This document shows, piece by piece, positions 16,176 through 24,854 of a stretch of 36,989 bases of DNA. The position numbers were made by a program, and so were the translations under genes. Numbering within the stretch: the first letter of the stretch is position 1; each line of letters starts with the position of its first letter. This DNA comes from Accumulibacter sp. (GTDB taxonomy: Bacteria; Pseudomonadota; Gammaproteobacteria; Burkholderiales; Rhodocyclaceae): NCBI GenBank assembly GCA_031279425.1, contig JAITIQ010000034.1, forward strand, positions 1 through 36,989. Direction: 5' to 3'. Below the pieces are notes generated by a model. It made no database searches and was not told where the DNA came from. It saw only the letters and a program-made list of their open reading frames with translations.

Positions 16176-17267
16176 ATGGCTGTCACGCGGGAAGCCGTCC
16201 AGGCGGCGCTTCAGGCTTTCATCGATCCGAATACCGGGAAGGACTATGTTTCGACCCGCGCGCTCAAGAATCTCCAGGTCGAGGGCGGGCAGGTGTCCTT
16301 CGACGTCGAACTCGGCTATCCGGCCGAAACGCAACTGGAAGCGATCCGCGCGGCAGTGACCAACGCCGTGCGCGCCGTGCCGGAGGTGGCCGGCGTCATC
16401 GCCAACATTACGACGAAGATCGTCGCGCATGCCGTGCAGCGCAACCTGAAACCCATGCCGGGAGTGAAGAACGTCATCGCCGTGGCATCCGGCAAGGGCG
16501 GCGTCGGCAAGAGCACGACGGCGGTCAATCTGGCGCTGGCGCTTTCCGCCGAGGGCGCCGCCGTCGGCCTGCTCGACGCCGACATCTACGGCCCGTCGGT
16601 GCCGCAGATGCTCGGTCTGACCGGACGGCGGCCGGAATCGGGGGACGGCAGGACGATGGAGCCGATGCGCGCCTTCGGCTTGCAGGCCATGTCGATCGGT
16701 TTCCTGGTCGACGTCGATTCACCGGTGGTCTGGCGCGGCCCGAAGGTGACGCAGGCGCTCTCGCAGCTGATCGGCCAGACCCGCTGGCAGGACCTCGATT
16801 ATCTCGTCGTCGACATGCCGCCGGGAACCGGCGACACGCAGCTTACCCTGGCGCAGCAGGTGCCGGTGACCGGCGCGCTGATCGTCACCACGCCGCAGGA
16901 CATCGCGCTGATCGACGCGCGCAAGGGCTTCAGGATGTTCGAGAAAGTCGGCATCCCCATTCTCGGCCTGGTCGAGAACATGAGTACTCACATCTGCTCG
17001 CAGTGCGGCCACGAGGAACACATCTTCGGCGAAGGCGGCGCGCGGCGCATGGCGGACGATTACGGCGTGGAAATGTTCGGCTCGCTGCCGCTGGAGCTCG
17101 AAATCCGCGAACTGACCGACGCCGGCAAGCCCACCGTCGTCGGCGCTCCGTTTTCGCGCGCGGCCGATGTCTACCGCGCGATCGCCCGCCGCGTCGGCGC
17201 CAGGATTGCCGTGCTCGCCAAGGACATGAGCGGCAAGTTCCCCAGCATCGTGGTGCGGAACGGCTGA
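16176..17267 (+). CDS. apbC: Iron-sulfur cluster carrier ATPase ApbC/Mrp
   Basis: Cytoplasmic P-loop ATPase that holds and transfers [4Fe-4S] clusters to apo-proteins. It is 363 residues. An N-terminal MIP18/DUF59 domain (about 1-85) is followed by the deviant Walker A motif ASGKGGVGKSTT, the DADIYGPS switch and DMPPGTGD. The cluster-binding CxxC is in ICSQCGHEE. The ATG at 16176 has GAGGAG about eight bases upstream; an upstream in-frame ATG at 16131 is not family-like. It is monocistronic by position, convergent with priA. Clients in this window could include aconitase B and ThiC, both Fe-S enzymes; that link is inference only. Confidence 0.96.
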   Translation: MAVTREAVQAALQAFIDPNTGKDYVSTRALKNLQVEGGQVSFDVELGYPAETQLEAIRAAVTNAVRAVPEVAGVIANITTKIVAHAVQRNLKPMPGVKNVIAVASGKGGVGKSTTAVNLALALSAEGAAVGLLDADIYGPSVPQMLGLTGRRPESGDGRTMEPMRAFGLQAMSIGFLVDVDSPVVWRGPKVTQALSQLIGQTRWQDLDYLVVDMPPGTGDTQLTLAQQVPVTGALIVTTPQDIALIDARKGFRMFEKVGIPILGLVENMSTHICSQCGHEEHIFGEGGARRMADDYGVEMFGSLPLELEIRELTDAGKPTVVGAPFSRAADVYRAIARRVGARIAVLAKDMSGKFPSIVVRNG

Positions 17268-17329
17268 GGCGGGCGTGGTGGTCCGCCGCACGGGATCAGC
17301 GGCGATGGTCTTCGCCGCGTCCCCGTCGT

Positions 17330-17385
17330 CGATCACTTTTCCAAATCCTCCGCGCTCTCCGGGTCAACCGCGGTTTTCAGGATCA
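17330..17385. repeat. Half-copy of the CACGGAG dispersed repeat between apbC and priA
   Basis: TCCTCCGCGCTCTCCGGG (17346-17363) and CAACCGCGGTTTTCAGG (17366-17382) match the right-hand arm of the family at 10179-10197 and its AACCGCGG end. It occupies the gap between the convergent genes. Confidence 0.4.
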
Positions 17386-19404
17386 AAGCTCCAGCGGATC
17401 GACTTCGAGGTGCCAGCGCAGTTTCGCCGGGGTCCGGATCGACTCCAGCGCGCCGTTCCACTCGCCGAGAAACGCCTGCAAGGCCCGGCGGGAAGGCGAT
17501 TCGGCGAGCAGTTGCGCCCGTTCCAGGTTGGCCATGCGGGATAAGCGCATCGGCACCGGGTCATAGAGCGTGACGCCCGCATGTGCCGCGGCTCCCGGCC
17601 AGGCGCGCGCCGTGGCGAGAAAGGCGATGGCCTCCGCCATCCGCGGGGCTTCGGCGCGCAGCATCGCCTGGTAGGCATAGGGCGGGAAGCCTGCCCGCCG
17701 GCGTTCTTCCAGTTGCGCGGCGGCGAACGCCGGATAGTCGTGGCGGACCAGCGCGGCGTAGAGCGGATGTTCCGGAAACTGCGTCTGGATCAACACCTCG
17801 CCGGGCAGATCGGCGCGCCCGGCCCGGCCGGCGACCTGCATCAACTGGGCGAACAGGCGTTCCGGCGCCCGCCAGTCGGCGGCGAACAGCGCGCTATCGG
17901 CGCCGAGCGCGCCAACCAGAGTGAGTTTCGGGAAATCGTGTCCCTTGGCCAGCATCTGGGTGCCCACCAGGATATCCGCCTCTCCCGCGTGGATGCGCGA
18001 GAGCAGCGCCTCCCACTGCCTGCGGCTCCTGGCCGAATCGCGATCGACGCGCAGGATGCGCGCTTCCGGAAAGCGTTCCGTCAGCACGGCTTCGAGACGC
18101 TGGGTGCCGCGCCCGAACGGCTGGATGTCCTGGTTGCCGCAGGTCGGACAGGCGCGCGGCACGCGTTTTTCGAAACCGCAGTGGTGGCAGCGCAACCGCC
18201 GGTCGGCAAGATGCAGCACCAGATTGGCCGCGCAGCGCGGGCAATGCGAAATCCAGCCACACTGGACGCAGGCCAGCACCGGCGCGTAACCGCGCCGGTT
18301 GAGGAAGACGAGGCTCTGCTCGCCGCGCGCCAGGCGCTGCTCGATGGCGGCGAAGAGGGCGCCGGAAAAGCCGTCGCAGAGCTTCTCCGCGCGCGTGTCG
18401 ATGCACCGCACGGCCGGCAGGCGGGCGCCGGCGACGGCGCGCTGCGCGAGCGTCAACAGGGTATAGCGCGCCGGCGTGCGGGGATCGACGGCGTTGGCCC
18501 AGCTCTCCAGCGACGGCGTGGCCGAGCCCAGGACGATCGGCGCGTTCCGCTCGCGCGCCCGGAAGACCGCCACGTCGCGGGCCGAGTAGCGCATGCCGTC
18601 CTGCTGCTTGAACGAGGCGTCGTGCTCCTCGTCGACGACGATCAGGCCCAGATCCGGCATCGGGGTGAACACGGCGAGCCGCGTGCCGAGCACGATGCGC
18701 GCCCGGCCTGTCAGCGCCGTTTTCCAGTGCCGCGTGCGCGCGGCCTCGGCCAGATCGCTGTGCAGGCTGACCAGCCCGGCGTCAGGAAAACGCGCCGTGA
18801 GACGCGCTTCCAGTTGCGGCGTCAGGTTGATTTCCGGCACCAGCAGCAGGGCGCTCCTCCCCGCCGCCAGCGTCCGCTCGATCAGGCGCAGGTAGATTTC
18901 GGTCTTGCCGCTGCCGGTGACGCCGTACAACAGATAGGCGCGGAATCCCGGAGCGCCGGCGGCGATGTGCGTGAGCGCCTGCCGTTGCTCGCCGGTCAGT
19001 GGCGGCGCCGCCATGGCGACCGACGGCGGGGGGGCGTGGCGGGCCGCCCTGGGCTTGGGCGGATCGACGCGGCGCAGACCGGTGGGCAGGGTGGAGAGCA
19101 TCACCTCGCCCAGCGGAGTCTGGTAATAGGCGGCGCAGAATTCCGCCAGACGGAACCAGTCCGGCGGCAGCGGCGGTGTATCGCGCAGGACGGCTTCGAT
19201 CGGCTTCAACTGCTCCCCGGGAATTTCCGAACTATCGGTCAAGGCGGCGATGACGCCGATACAGACGCGTTTTCCGAAAACCACCCGCGCGCGGCGCCCG
19301 ACATCCTCCGGCGTCAGCGCCTCCCCCGCCGGCGCCCGATAGTCGAACAGGCGCCGCAAGGGCACGCCGAGCGCGATACGGGCGATGGGGGCGACGGACG
19401 ACAT
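17383..19404 (-). CDS. priA: Primosomal replication-restart helicase PriA
   Basis: Recognises stalled or D-loop forks and reloads the replisome. It has 673 residues from the ATG at 19404, slightly shorter than E. coli PriA (732) but with all parts. The N-terminal 3'-end-binding domain begins IARIALGVPLRRLFDY. Walker A is YGVTGSGKTEIY and the DEEH box is VVDEEHDASFKQ. The two interleaved zinc sites are CVQCGWISHCPRC and RCHHCGFEKRVPRACPTC, and helicase motifs V/VI follow. An in-frame upstream extension to 19533 would be repeat DNA, so the internal ATG is preferred. No clear Shine-Dalgarno is seen. A copy of the composite repeat reaches right up to the start codon and so lies in the leader. Confidence 0.96.
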   Translation of the reverse strand: MSSVAPIARIALGVPLRRLFDYRAPAGEALTPEDVGRRARVVFGKRVCIGVIAALTDSSEIPGEQLKPIEAVLRDTPPLPPDWFRLAEFCAAYYQTPLGEVMLSTLPTGLRRVDPPKPRAARHAPPPSVAMAAPPLTGEQRQALTHIAAGAPGFRAYLLYGVTGSGKTEIYLRLIERTLAAGRSALLLVPEINLTPQLEARLTARFPDAGLVSLHSDLAEAARTRHWKTALTGRARIVLGTRLAVFTPMPDLGLIVVDEEHDASFKQQDGMRYSARDVAVFRARERNAPIVLGSATPSLESWANAVDPRTPARYTLLTLAQRAVAGARLPAVRCIDTRAEKLCDGFSGALFAAIEQRLARGEQSLVFLNRRGYAPVLACVQCGWISHCPRCAANLVLHLADRRLRCHHCGFEKRVPRACPTCGNQDIQPFGRGTQRLEAVLTERFPEARILRVDRDSARSRRQWEALLSRIHAGEADILVGTQMLAKGHDFPKLTLVGALGADSALFAADWRAPERLFAQLMQVAGRAGRADLPGEVLIQTQFPEHPLYAALVRHDYPAFAAAQLEERRRAGFPPYAYQAMLRAEAPRMAEAIAFLATARAWPGAAAHAGVTLYDPVPMRLSRMANLERAQLLAESPSRRALQAFLGEWNGALESIRTPAKLRWHLEVDPLEL

Positions 19405-19535
19405 TTGATTCCGATTCACGATAAAGATGGCAAAAAACCCGGATCGCCCTGGCGCGAATTTCGTTCGCCGCCGCTTGCTTTCCCCTCCACCGCCTGGCGG
19501 AGGAGGGCGCTGTTTCCTTCGGCACAGCCGCAAAA
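19402..19535. repeat. Composite dispersed repeat, copy 2 (abuts priA start)
   Basis: Opposite orientation to the 9873 copy. The tail GATTCCGATTCACGATAAAG (19407-19426) and CCCGGATCGCCCTGGCGCG (19438-19456) come first, then the hairpin CCCTCCACCGCCTGGCGGAGG (about 19483-19504), then CGGCACAGCCGCAAAA (19520-19535). The tail ends at the priA initiation codon. Confidence 0.8.
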
Positions 19536-19565
19536 TGGTCGTTTCTGATGCAATTCGGAATAAGA

Positions 19566-19682
19566 CGAAACCTCTTTCGACACGGAGATTACGGAGGAGA
19601 ACAGGAAGGGGTTGGCTTGGCCGGCCTTTCTCCGCGCCCTCTGCGCCGCTGCGCCCTCGCGTCGAAAGCGAGCGCCCCGCGG
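19566..19682. repeat. CACGGAGA dispersed repeat with terminal inverted arms
   Basis: The left end CTTTCGACACGGAG (19571-19584) is answered by the right end CTCGCGTCGAAAGC (19657-19670). Internal CTCCGCGCCCTCTGCGCC segments match the right arms of other copies. It lies in the priA-hemE gap and shows no gene. Confidence 0.6.
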
Positions 19683-19800
19683 CGGCACGAGCCTCTGGTT
19701 CGCATTGCGGGCGGGAGGTTCGCCTTTCTCACTTGCCTCATCTTTCTCGTCCAGTTTCTGTAAAGTCACCGTAACTCATTAGTTTGTCGGGCGATTCCGG

Positions 19801-19999
19801 GTTGTACACATTTTCTGTGGATAAGTCTGTGGATGAAACCGGGTGAATCGATGCAACTCCCTTCACTGCAAGGGTTTTTTACTCTTTGCCGCAAAAAACG
19901 GCAGTCAAAAAACTCAATGAAATCATACAGATAGGATAAGTCTCTGATTTTTCTGATTTCCTGTGACGGTCGCCAGTACCGGCATAGTTTTGTGCATAA
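19801..19999. other. AT-rich region with three DnaA-box-like sites
   Basis: Between the priA and hemE genes is a markedly AT-rich stretch. It holds TGTGGATAA (19816-19824), the exact complement of the consensus DnaA box TTATCCACA; TGTGGATGA (19828-19836), one mismatch; and TGTGCATAA (19991-19999), matching TTATNCACA. All three point the same way. Between them are CCCTT-loop-AAGGG followed by six T (19859-19880) and GCCG...CGGC (about 19889-19902) small hairpins, and A/T runs. It could be a DnaA-titrating or reactivating locus, a regulatory region for priA, or chance in AT-rich DNA. No dnaA or dnaN gene is in the window. Confidence 0.5.
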
Positions 20000-20000
20000 G

Positions 20001-21092
20001 TCAAGCCTTTCCGCAACGCGCGCGATTCTTTCCGCGCAGCCGCCGGCTGTAATCGTGCACCGCCTCGACGAGCACGCCCACGTGCTCGGGCGGCGTCAGG
20101 CGGGAAACGCCGTGTCCGAGATTGAAAACGTGGCCGGTGTCGGCTGGCCCGAAAGCGTCGAGCAGCGCGCGCGTCTCACGCACGATGGCTTCCGGCGAGG
20201 CCAGCAGCACGGCGGGATCGAGGTTGCCCTGCAGGGCCACGCGCTCCCCGACCCTGCGCCGCGCCGCGCCGACGTCGATGGTCCAGTCCAGTCCCAGCGC
20301 GTCGCAGCCGCAGGCGGCGATGCGTTCCAGCCACAGGCCGCCGCCCCTGGCGAACACGATCGACGGGATGCGCTGCCCGTCCTTTTCCCGCGCCAGACCG
20401 GCGACGATCCGCTGCAGATAGGCCAGCGAAAACTCGCGATATGCCGCTTCCGTGAGGCATCCTCCCCAGCTGTCGAAGAGCATCACGGCCTCAACGCCGG
20501 ATTCGATCTGCGCATTGAGATATCGGGTGACCGCCTGGGCATTGACCGACAGAATGCGGTGCGCGAGATCCGGCCGGTCGTAGATCATTTTCTTGAAATG
20601 CCAGAATTCGCCACCCCCGCCCTCGACCATGTAGCATGCCAGCGTAAACGGGCTGCCGGAGAAACCGATCAGCGGCACGGAACCGGCGAGCGAGCGCCGG
20701 GTTTCGGCGACGGCGTCCATGACGTAGCGCAGACGGTCATGGGGATCCGGCACGGCGAGCGCGCGGATGGCCCCTTCCTCGCGCAGCGGCCGCTCGAAGC
20801 GCGGCCCTTCGTTTTCGGAAAAAAAGAGGCCCAGGCCCATCGCGTCGGGCAGCGTCAGGATGTCGGAAAAGACGATCGCCGCGTCGAGCGGAAAGCGGGC
20901 CAGGGGCTGCAGCGCCGCCTCGCAGCACAACGACGGGCTCTTGCACAGCCGCAGGAAGCTGCCCGCGCGCGCGCGCGTCGCGCAATATTCGGGCAGATAG
21001 CGCCCGGCCTGGCGCATCAGCCAGATCGGCGTGTATTCGGTCGGCTGGCGCAGGAGGGCGCGCAGGAAAGTGTCGTTGGCCGGACGATTCAC
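20001..21092 (-). CDS. hemE: Uroporphyrinogen decarboxylase
   Basis: Converts uroporphyrinogen III to coproporphyrinogen III in haem synthesis by removing four acetate carboxyls, without a cofactor. It has 363 residues, slightly longer than the usual 354 because of an Arg/Lys-rich C-terminal tail. The N-terminal signature [15 protein letters not shown] holds the catalytic arginines. The [15 protein letters not shown] segment carries the conserved Asp, and [18 protein letters not shown] and FNLGHGV follow the family pattern. The ATG at 21092 begins [10 protein letters not shown]. It is the next gene upstream of priA on the same strand, but the 600-base repeat and AT-rich gap makes a shared transcript unlikely. 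acnB lies 73 bases upstream. Confidence 0.97.
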   Translation of the reverse strand: MNRPANDTFLRALLRQPTEYTPIWLMRQAGRYLPEYCATRARAGSFLRLCKSPSLCCEAALQPLARFPLDAAIVFSDILTLPDAMGLGLFFSENEGPRFERPLREEGAIRALAVPDPHDRLRYVMDAVAETRRSLAGSVPLIGFSGSPFTLACYMVEGGGGEFWHFKKMIYDRPDLAHRILSVNAQAVTRYLNAQIESGVEAVMLFDSWGGCLTEAAYREFSLAYLQRIVAGLAREKDGQRIPSIVFARGGGLWLERIAACGCDALGLDWTIDVGAARRRVGERVALQGNLDPAVLLASPEAIVRETRALLDAFGPADTGHVFNLGHGVSRLTPPEHVGVLVEAVHDYSRRLRGKNRARCGKA

Positions 21093-21149
21093 AGGAATGC
21101 CTCGGATCGCGTAATCGGAAAGTCGAGCAATGGTATTGGAACCCGTTCG

Positions 21150-21168
21150 TGAGGGAAACAGGCCCTCA
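21150..21168 (-). terminator. Stem-loop at the acnB stop codon
   Basis: TGAGGG-CCTGTTT-CCCTCA (minus strand) includes the acnB stop codon and could end or stabilise the acnB transcript. There is no U-run after it, so a classical intrinsic terminator is doubtful. Confidence 0.3.
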
Positions 21169-23787
21169 GAGCGTCACTCGATCCGCGCTTTCCCGGAACG
21201 CCTCGATCTGGTCGAAGTTCATATAGCGGTATATCTCGTCCGCCCTGGCCTTGACCGCCTCGATGCGCTCGAGGTACTCGGACACGCTGGGCAGCCTGCC
21301 GAGAGCCGCGCTGACCGCGGCGAGTTCGGCGGAACCCAGGAAGACCTGGGTGTCCAGCCCCAGCCGGTTGGGGAAGTTGCGCGTCGAGGTCGAGATGGCG
21401 GTACTGCCGCGCCGGATCTGCGCCTGGTTGCCCATGCACAGCGAGCAACCGGGGATCTCGATGCGCGCGCCGCTTTTTCCCAGCACGCTGTAATAACCTT
21501 CCTCGGTGAGCACCATGGCGTCCATCCGGGTCGGCGGGGCGAACCACAGGCGGGCCGGAATATCGCTCGTGCCGTCGAGGATCCTGCCGGCGGCGCGGAA
21601 GTGGCCGATGTTGGTCATGCAGCTGCCGATGAACACCTCGTCGATCTTCGTGCCGGCGACTTCGGACAGCAGTTTCACGTCGTCCGGATCGTTCGGGCAG
21701 GCGAGGATCGGTTCCCTGATTTCGGCGAGGTCGATGTCGATCACCGCGGCGTATTCGGCGTCGGCGTCGGCTTGCAGGAGTTTGGGATCGGCGAGCCAGT
21801 CCTCCATGGCCCCGACGCGCCGGGCCAGGGTCCTGGCGTCCTGGTAGCCGTTGGCGATCAACCACTTCAACAGCGTGACGTTGGATTTCAGGTATTCGAT
21901 CACCGGTTCCCTGGCGAGCCTCACCGTGCAGGCGGCGGCGGAGCGCTCGGCCGAGGCGTCGGTCAGCTCGAACGCCTGTTCGACCTTGAGTTCGGGCAGT
22001 CCTTCGATTTCGAGGATGCGCCCGGAAAAGACGTTCTTCTTGCCTTTCTTCTCGACGGTCAGGAGGCCCTGGCGGATGGCTTGGTATGGAATCGCGTTGA
22101 CCAGGTCGCGCAAGGTGATGCCGCGTTTCGTGGCTTCCTCCAGCCTGCCCGAGAAGCGCACCAGCACCGATTCGGGCATGTCCAGCGGCATGGTGCCGGT
22201 CGCGGCGGCGAAGGCGACGAGGCCGGAACCGGCCGCGAAGGAGATGCCGAGCGGGAAGCGCGTATGCGAGTCGCCGCCGGTGCCGACGGTGTCCGGCAGG
22301 CACATGCGGTTGATCCAGCTATGCACGACGCCGTCGCCCGGTTTCAGGGCGATGCCGCCGCGCGCGGTGAAGAAGCCGCCAAGCGTGTGGTGGGTCCTGA
22401 CGTCGACCGGCTTCGGATACGCCGCCGTATGGCAGAAGGACTGCATGACGAGATCGGCCGAGAAACCCAGACAGGCCAAGTCCTTCAGCTCGTCTCGGGT
22501 CATCGGGCCGGTGGTGTCCTGCGAGGCGACGGTGGTCATCCTGGGCTCGCAATAGGCGTTCGGGCGCACCCCCCGCTGCTTGCCGTTTTCTTCGGGCAGG
22601 CCGCAGGCGCGGCCGACGATCTTCTGCGCCAGGGTGTAGCCCCTGCCGGTGTCGGCGGGTTCCTGCGGCGCGCGAAACAGCGTCGAGGGCGCAAGACCCA
22701 GCGCTTCGCGCGCGCGCGCGGTGAGGGCGCGGCCGATGATCAGCGGAATGCGGCCGCCGGCGCGCACTTCGTCGAGGATGACCGGCGTCTTCAACGGCGC
22801 CTCGGCGATGACCTGTCCGTTCTTGCGCGCGGCGACGCGGGACGCCGCGGCGTCGACCGTCAATTCGATTTCGTCGCCCATGTCCATTTTGGAGACGTCG
22901 AGCTCGATCGGCAGAGCGCCCGCGTCTTCCATGGTGTTGAAGAAGATCGGCGCGATCTTGCCGCCCAGGCAGACGCCGCCGAAACGCTTGTTCGGCACGA
23001 AAGGGATATCCTCGCCGGTCCACCACAGCACGGAGTTGGTCGCCGACTTGCGCGAGGAACCGGTGCCGACCACGTCGCCGACGTAGGCGATCAGATGTCC
23101 TTTCTTCGCCAGCGCTTCGATCTGTTTGATCGGGCCACGCACGCCGGGCTGGTCGGGCTCGATGCCCGGACGCGGATTCTTCAGCATGGCCAGGGCATGC
23201 AGCGGGATGTCCGGCCGCGTCGTGGCGTCGGGCGCCGGCGACAGGTCGTCGGTGTTGGTTTCTCCCGTCACCTTGAATACGGTGAGCGTCCGGCGCGCCG
23301 GAACTTCCGGGCGCGAAGTGAACCATTCGGCGTCGGCCCAGGAACGCAGAACGGCCTGGGCACTGACACTCCCCCGCTCGGCCAGCGCCTTGATTTCGCC
23401 GAAGTAATCGAAGATGAGCAGCGTTTTCTTGAGCGCTTCCGCCGCCGTGCCACCTGCCTCGGCATCATCGAGCAGCTCGATCAGGGGTCTCACGTTGTAG
23501 CCGCCAAGCATGGTGCCCAACAGCCCGGCGGCCTCGACGCGGGAAATCAGCGCGCAGGATTCCTCGCCCTTGGCGAGCCTCGCCAGAAACTCCGCCTTGA
23601 CCTGGGCGGCGTCATCCACGCCGGCGGGGACGCGGTGGGAGATCAGCTCGACCAGCACCTGTTCCTCGCCCTTGGGCGGATTCTTCAGGAGTTCGGTCAA
23701 TTCCCGGGTTTGCGCGGCGCTCAGGGGCAGCGGCGGTATGCCAAGCGCCGCGCGTTCGGCAAGGTGCGCACGATAGGATTTCAGCAT
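21166..23787 (-). CDS. acnB: Aconitate hydratase B
   Basis: [4Fe-4S] enzyme interconverting citrate and isocitrate in the TCA cycle, also acting on 2-methylisocitrate in many bacteria. It has 873 residues from the ATG at 23787 ([16 protein letters not shown]), with AAGGA eight bases upstream; an in-frame upstream ATG at 23859 lacks family support. Domains run in AcnB order: N-terminal HEAT-like domain, swivel domain 4, then domains 1-3. Cluster-ligand cysteines are in [10 protein letters not shown] and CSLCMGNQ, with a third in the [10 protein letters not shown]-containing domain 1 region. The enzyme is complete. It depends on Fe-S supply (apbC is about 4 kb away). It lies immediately upstream of hemE on the same strand. 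Confidence 0.97.
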   Translation of the reverse strand: MLKSYRAHLAERAALGIPPLPLSAAQTRELTELLKNPPKGEEQVLVELISHRVPAGVDDAAQVKAEFLARLAKGEESCALISRVEAAGLLGTMLGGYNVRPLIELLDDAEAGGTAAEALKKTLLIFDYFGEIKALAERGSVSAQAVLRSWADAEWFTSRPEVPARRTLTVFKVTGETNTDDLSPAPDATTRPDIPLHALAMLKNPRPGIEPDQPGVRGPIKQIEALAKKGHLIAYVGDVVGTGSSRKSATNSVLWWTGEDIPFVPNKRFGGVCLGGKIAPIFFNTMEDAGALPIELDVSKMDMGDEIELTVDAAASRVAARKNGQVIAEAPLKTPVILDEVRAGGRIPLIIGRALTARAREALGLAPSTLFRAPQEPADTGRGYTLAQKIVGRACGLPEENGKQRGVRPNAYCEPRMTTVASQDTTGPMTRDELKDLACLGFSADLVMQSFCHTAAYPKPVDVRTHHTLGGFFTARGGIALKPGDGVVHSWINRMCLPDTVGTGGDSHTRFPLGISFAAGSGLVAFAAATGTMPLDMPESVLVRFSGRLEEATKRGITLRDLVNAIPYQAIRQGLLTVEKKGKKNVFSGRILEIEGLPELKVEQAFELTDASAERSAAACTVRLAREPVIEYLKSNVTLLKWLIANGYQDARTLARRVGAMEDWLADPKLLQADADAEYAAVIDIDLAEIREPILACPNDPDDVKLLSEVAGTKIDEVFIGSCMTNIGHFRAAGRILDGTSDIPARLWFAPPTRMDAMVLTEEGYYSVLGKSGARIEIPGCSLCMGNQAQIRRGSTAISTSTRNFPNRLGLDTQVFLGSAELAAVSAALGRLPSVSEYLERIEAVKARADEIYRYMNFDQIEAFRESADRVTL

Positions 23788-23917
23788 GGCGGGGATCCTT
23801 TCAAAATAAGAAGAGTAATCGGAAGTCCATTTTATGGCCTGAAAACGCTCGGTTTGCACAACATCTGACTTGATATTATCTCAGTACCTGATACCAAGCC
23901 CGAACCAAGCGCCTGTT

Positions 23918-23990
23918 CATTCCAATTCTCGACAGAGACGGCAGGAAACCGGATCGCCCCGGCGCGTACGGCCAGCGCTGATGGCGCAAG
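23918..23990. repeat. Tail segment of the composite dispersed repeat, copy 3
   Basis: CATTCCAATTCTCGACAGAG (23918-23937), GGCAGGAAACCGGATCGCCC (23940-23959) and CGGCGCGTACGGCCAGCG match the reverse complement of 10004-10069. The hairpin part is missing. The tail runs straight into the ICE ATPase fragment, and no acnB promoter with good boxes is evident in it. Confidence 0.7.
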
Positions 23991-24253
23991 CGCAAGACAG
24001 GATGGGCGGCGCGATGGGCATCTTCACCCAGGGCGCGTACGGCGAGATGTTCGACCGGCCCGGCTCGCCGCGGCCGGAGGCCGACCTCACCGTCGTCGAC
24101 CTCGCCACCTACGCGCGCGGGGGCTGCAGCGCGCGGTTGTCGATTGCCTGTATCTCGCTCATCAACACGATGAACAGCTTGGCCGAGCGCGATCAGTTCC
24201 TCGGACGACCGATCATCAACGTGACTGACGAGTCGCCGGGTTATCATCGGTAA
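23981..24253 (+). pseudogene. Fragment of an ICE-type conjugative transfer ATPase (TraC/VirB4 family, PFL_4706-like)
   Basis: About 83 codons read as an internal piece of the large VirB4-like ATPase of ICEclc/PFGI-type elements: MAQAQDRMGGAMGIFTQGAY, then GEMFDRPGSPRPEADLTVVD, then LSIACISLINTMNSLAERDQ and GRPIINVTDE. The last residues are the start of the Walker B region. After DE the match is lost within six codons (SPGYHR, stop). The whole N-terminus with Walker A and everything after Walker B are missing, so it cannot work as an ATPase. The ATG at 23981 is not a natural start. The left edge is formed by the repeat tail. I recognise the family from memory of its conserved motifs; a BLASTP search would settle it. 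Confidence 0.75.
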
Positions 24254-24421
24254 TCAGATGGACATCGATCCCCTTGGGGATTTGTGCCACTCCCTTGCCA
24301 AGGAAGCGTTTGCGCCGCAAGCCCACCGTTTGGCGCGTAGTGCGTCCCGCTTCAGCCTCGTCGGTGTCAGAGGCGAGCGCTTTACATTTGAAGTATCACC
24401 CTCGCGCAACGGGAAGGGAAT

Positions 24422-24759
24422 TTGCAAAATTTTTTTCTTTTGGCCGATACTTCACTCACAGTTATGTAATTCGAAAAAAAACAGTGACTCCAGGGGCATG
24501 GGAAGATGGGAAAAGCAGCGCGAATGGTTTTTCCGGACGAACGGACGGTGTCCGGGCAGGAACGCGTGCCTGCGCGGAAAATAGCAAGCTCATAGACCAG
24601 CGCGGTTCTTGCCGTACCCTCCCCCCGCACACTCTCTGTTTCCCGCCACACTAGGCGCATAGCCGCCTTACCGCACCCGCGGCCGAATCCAGCCGCGATG
24701 CGGCGTGCTTCTTTCGTAAAACCGCCCGGTTTCTCTTTTTGGGAAACCGGGTTTTTTTG
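24422..24759 (+). ncRNA. Candidate structured non-coding RNA ending in an intrinsic terminator
   Basis: No convincing ORF is seen on the plus strand. TTGCAA (24422-24427), an 18-base spacer and GATACT (24446-24451) form a possible promoter. Downstream are nested pairings. TTTTCC (about 24529) with GGAAAA (24576) encloses two hairpins, CCGGAC...GTCCGG (24533-24555) and GCAGG...CCTGC (24556-24572). Then CGCGGC-CGAATCCA-GCCGCG (24678-24697) is flanked by CCGC...GCGG (about 24663 and 24700). A strong terminator follows. It could be an sRNA, the leader of the downstream leader-ORF/lipoprotein transcript, or decayed ICE sequence. I know no family that matches it. Confidence 0.4.
24724..24759 (+). 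terminator. Strong rho-independent terminator
   Basis: CCCGGTTTC (24725-24733), a short loop and GAAACCGGG (24743-24751) form a 9-bp stem, followed by seven T. It is among the clearest intrinsic terminators in the window. On the minus strand the hairpin is followed by CGGTTTT, so it works mainly for plus-strand transcripts. No intact plus-strand protein gene precedes it. Confidence 0.85.
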
Positions 24760-24794
24760 TTCATCGTCCCTGTCCGTCCATGAAAGGAGAAAAC

Positions 24795-24854
24795 GTGATT
24801 CAGATAAACCGAGTGAATGATTCGACTTGTTCAACAAACGGAGATTGCAGATGA
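24795..24854 (+). CDS. Short leader ORF (19 aa) overlapping the lipoprotein start
   Basis: The GTG at 24795 has AAAGGAG five bases upstream, the best Shine-Dalgarno in this region. The 19-residue peptide ends CSTNGDCR, and its TGA overlaps the lipoprotein ATG as ATGA. That layout suggests translational coupling or a leader peptide. An in-frame ATG at 24780 would add five residues. No known family; function unknown. Confidence 0.4.
   Translation: MIQINRVNDSTCSTNGDCR

Noticed and set aside
17581-19548. 655-codon open frame antisense to priA
   Set aside because: Shadow frame; the minus-strand PriA motifs are intact.
19801-19999. Chromosomal origin oriC
   Set aside because: DnaA-box-like sites are present, but dnaA, dnaN, rpmH and gidA are not nearby and only three boxes are seen; kept as a DnaA-box cluster only.
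21130-23868. 912-codon open frame antisense to acnB
   Set aside because: Composition artefact opposite an intact aconitase B gene.
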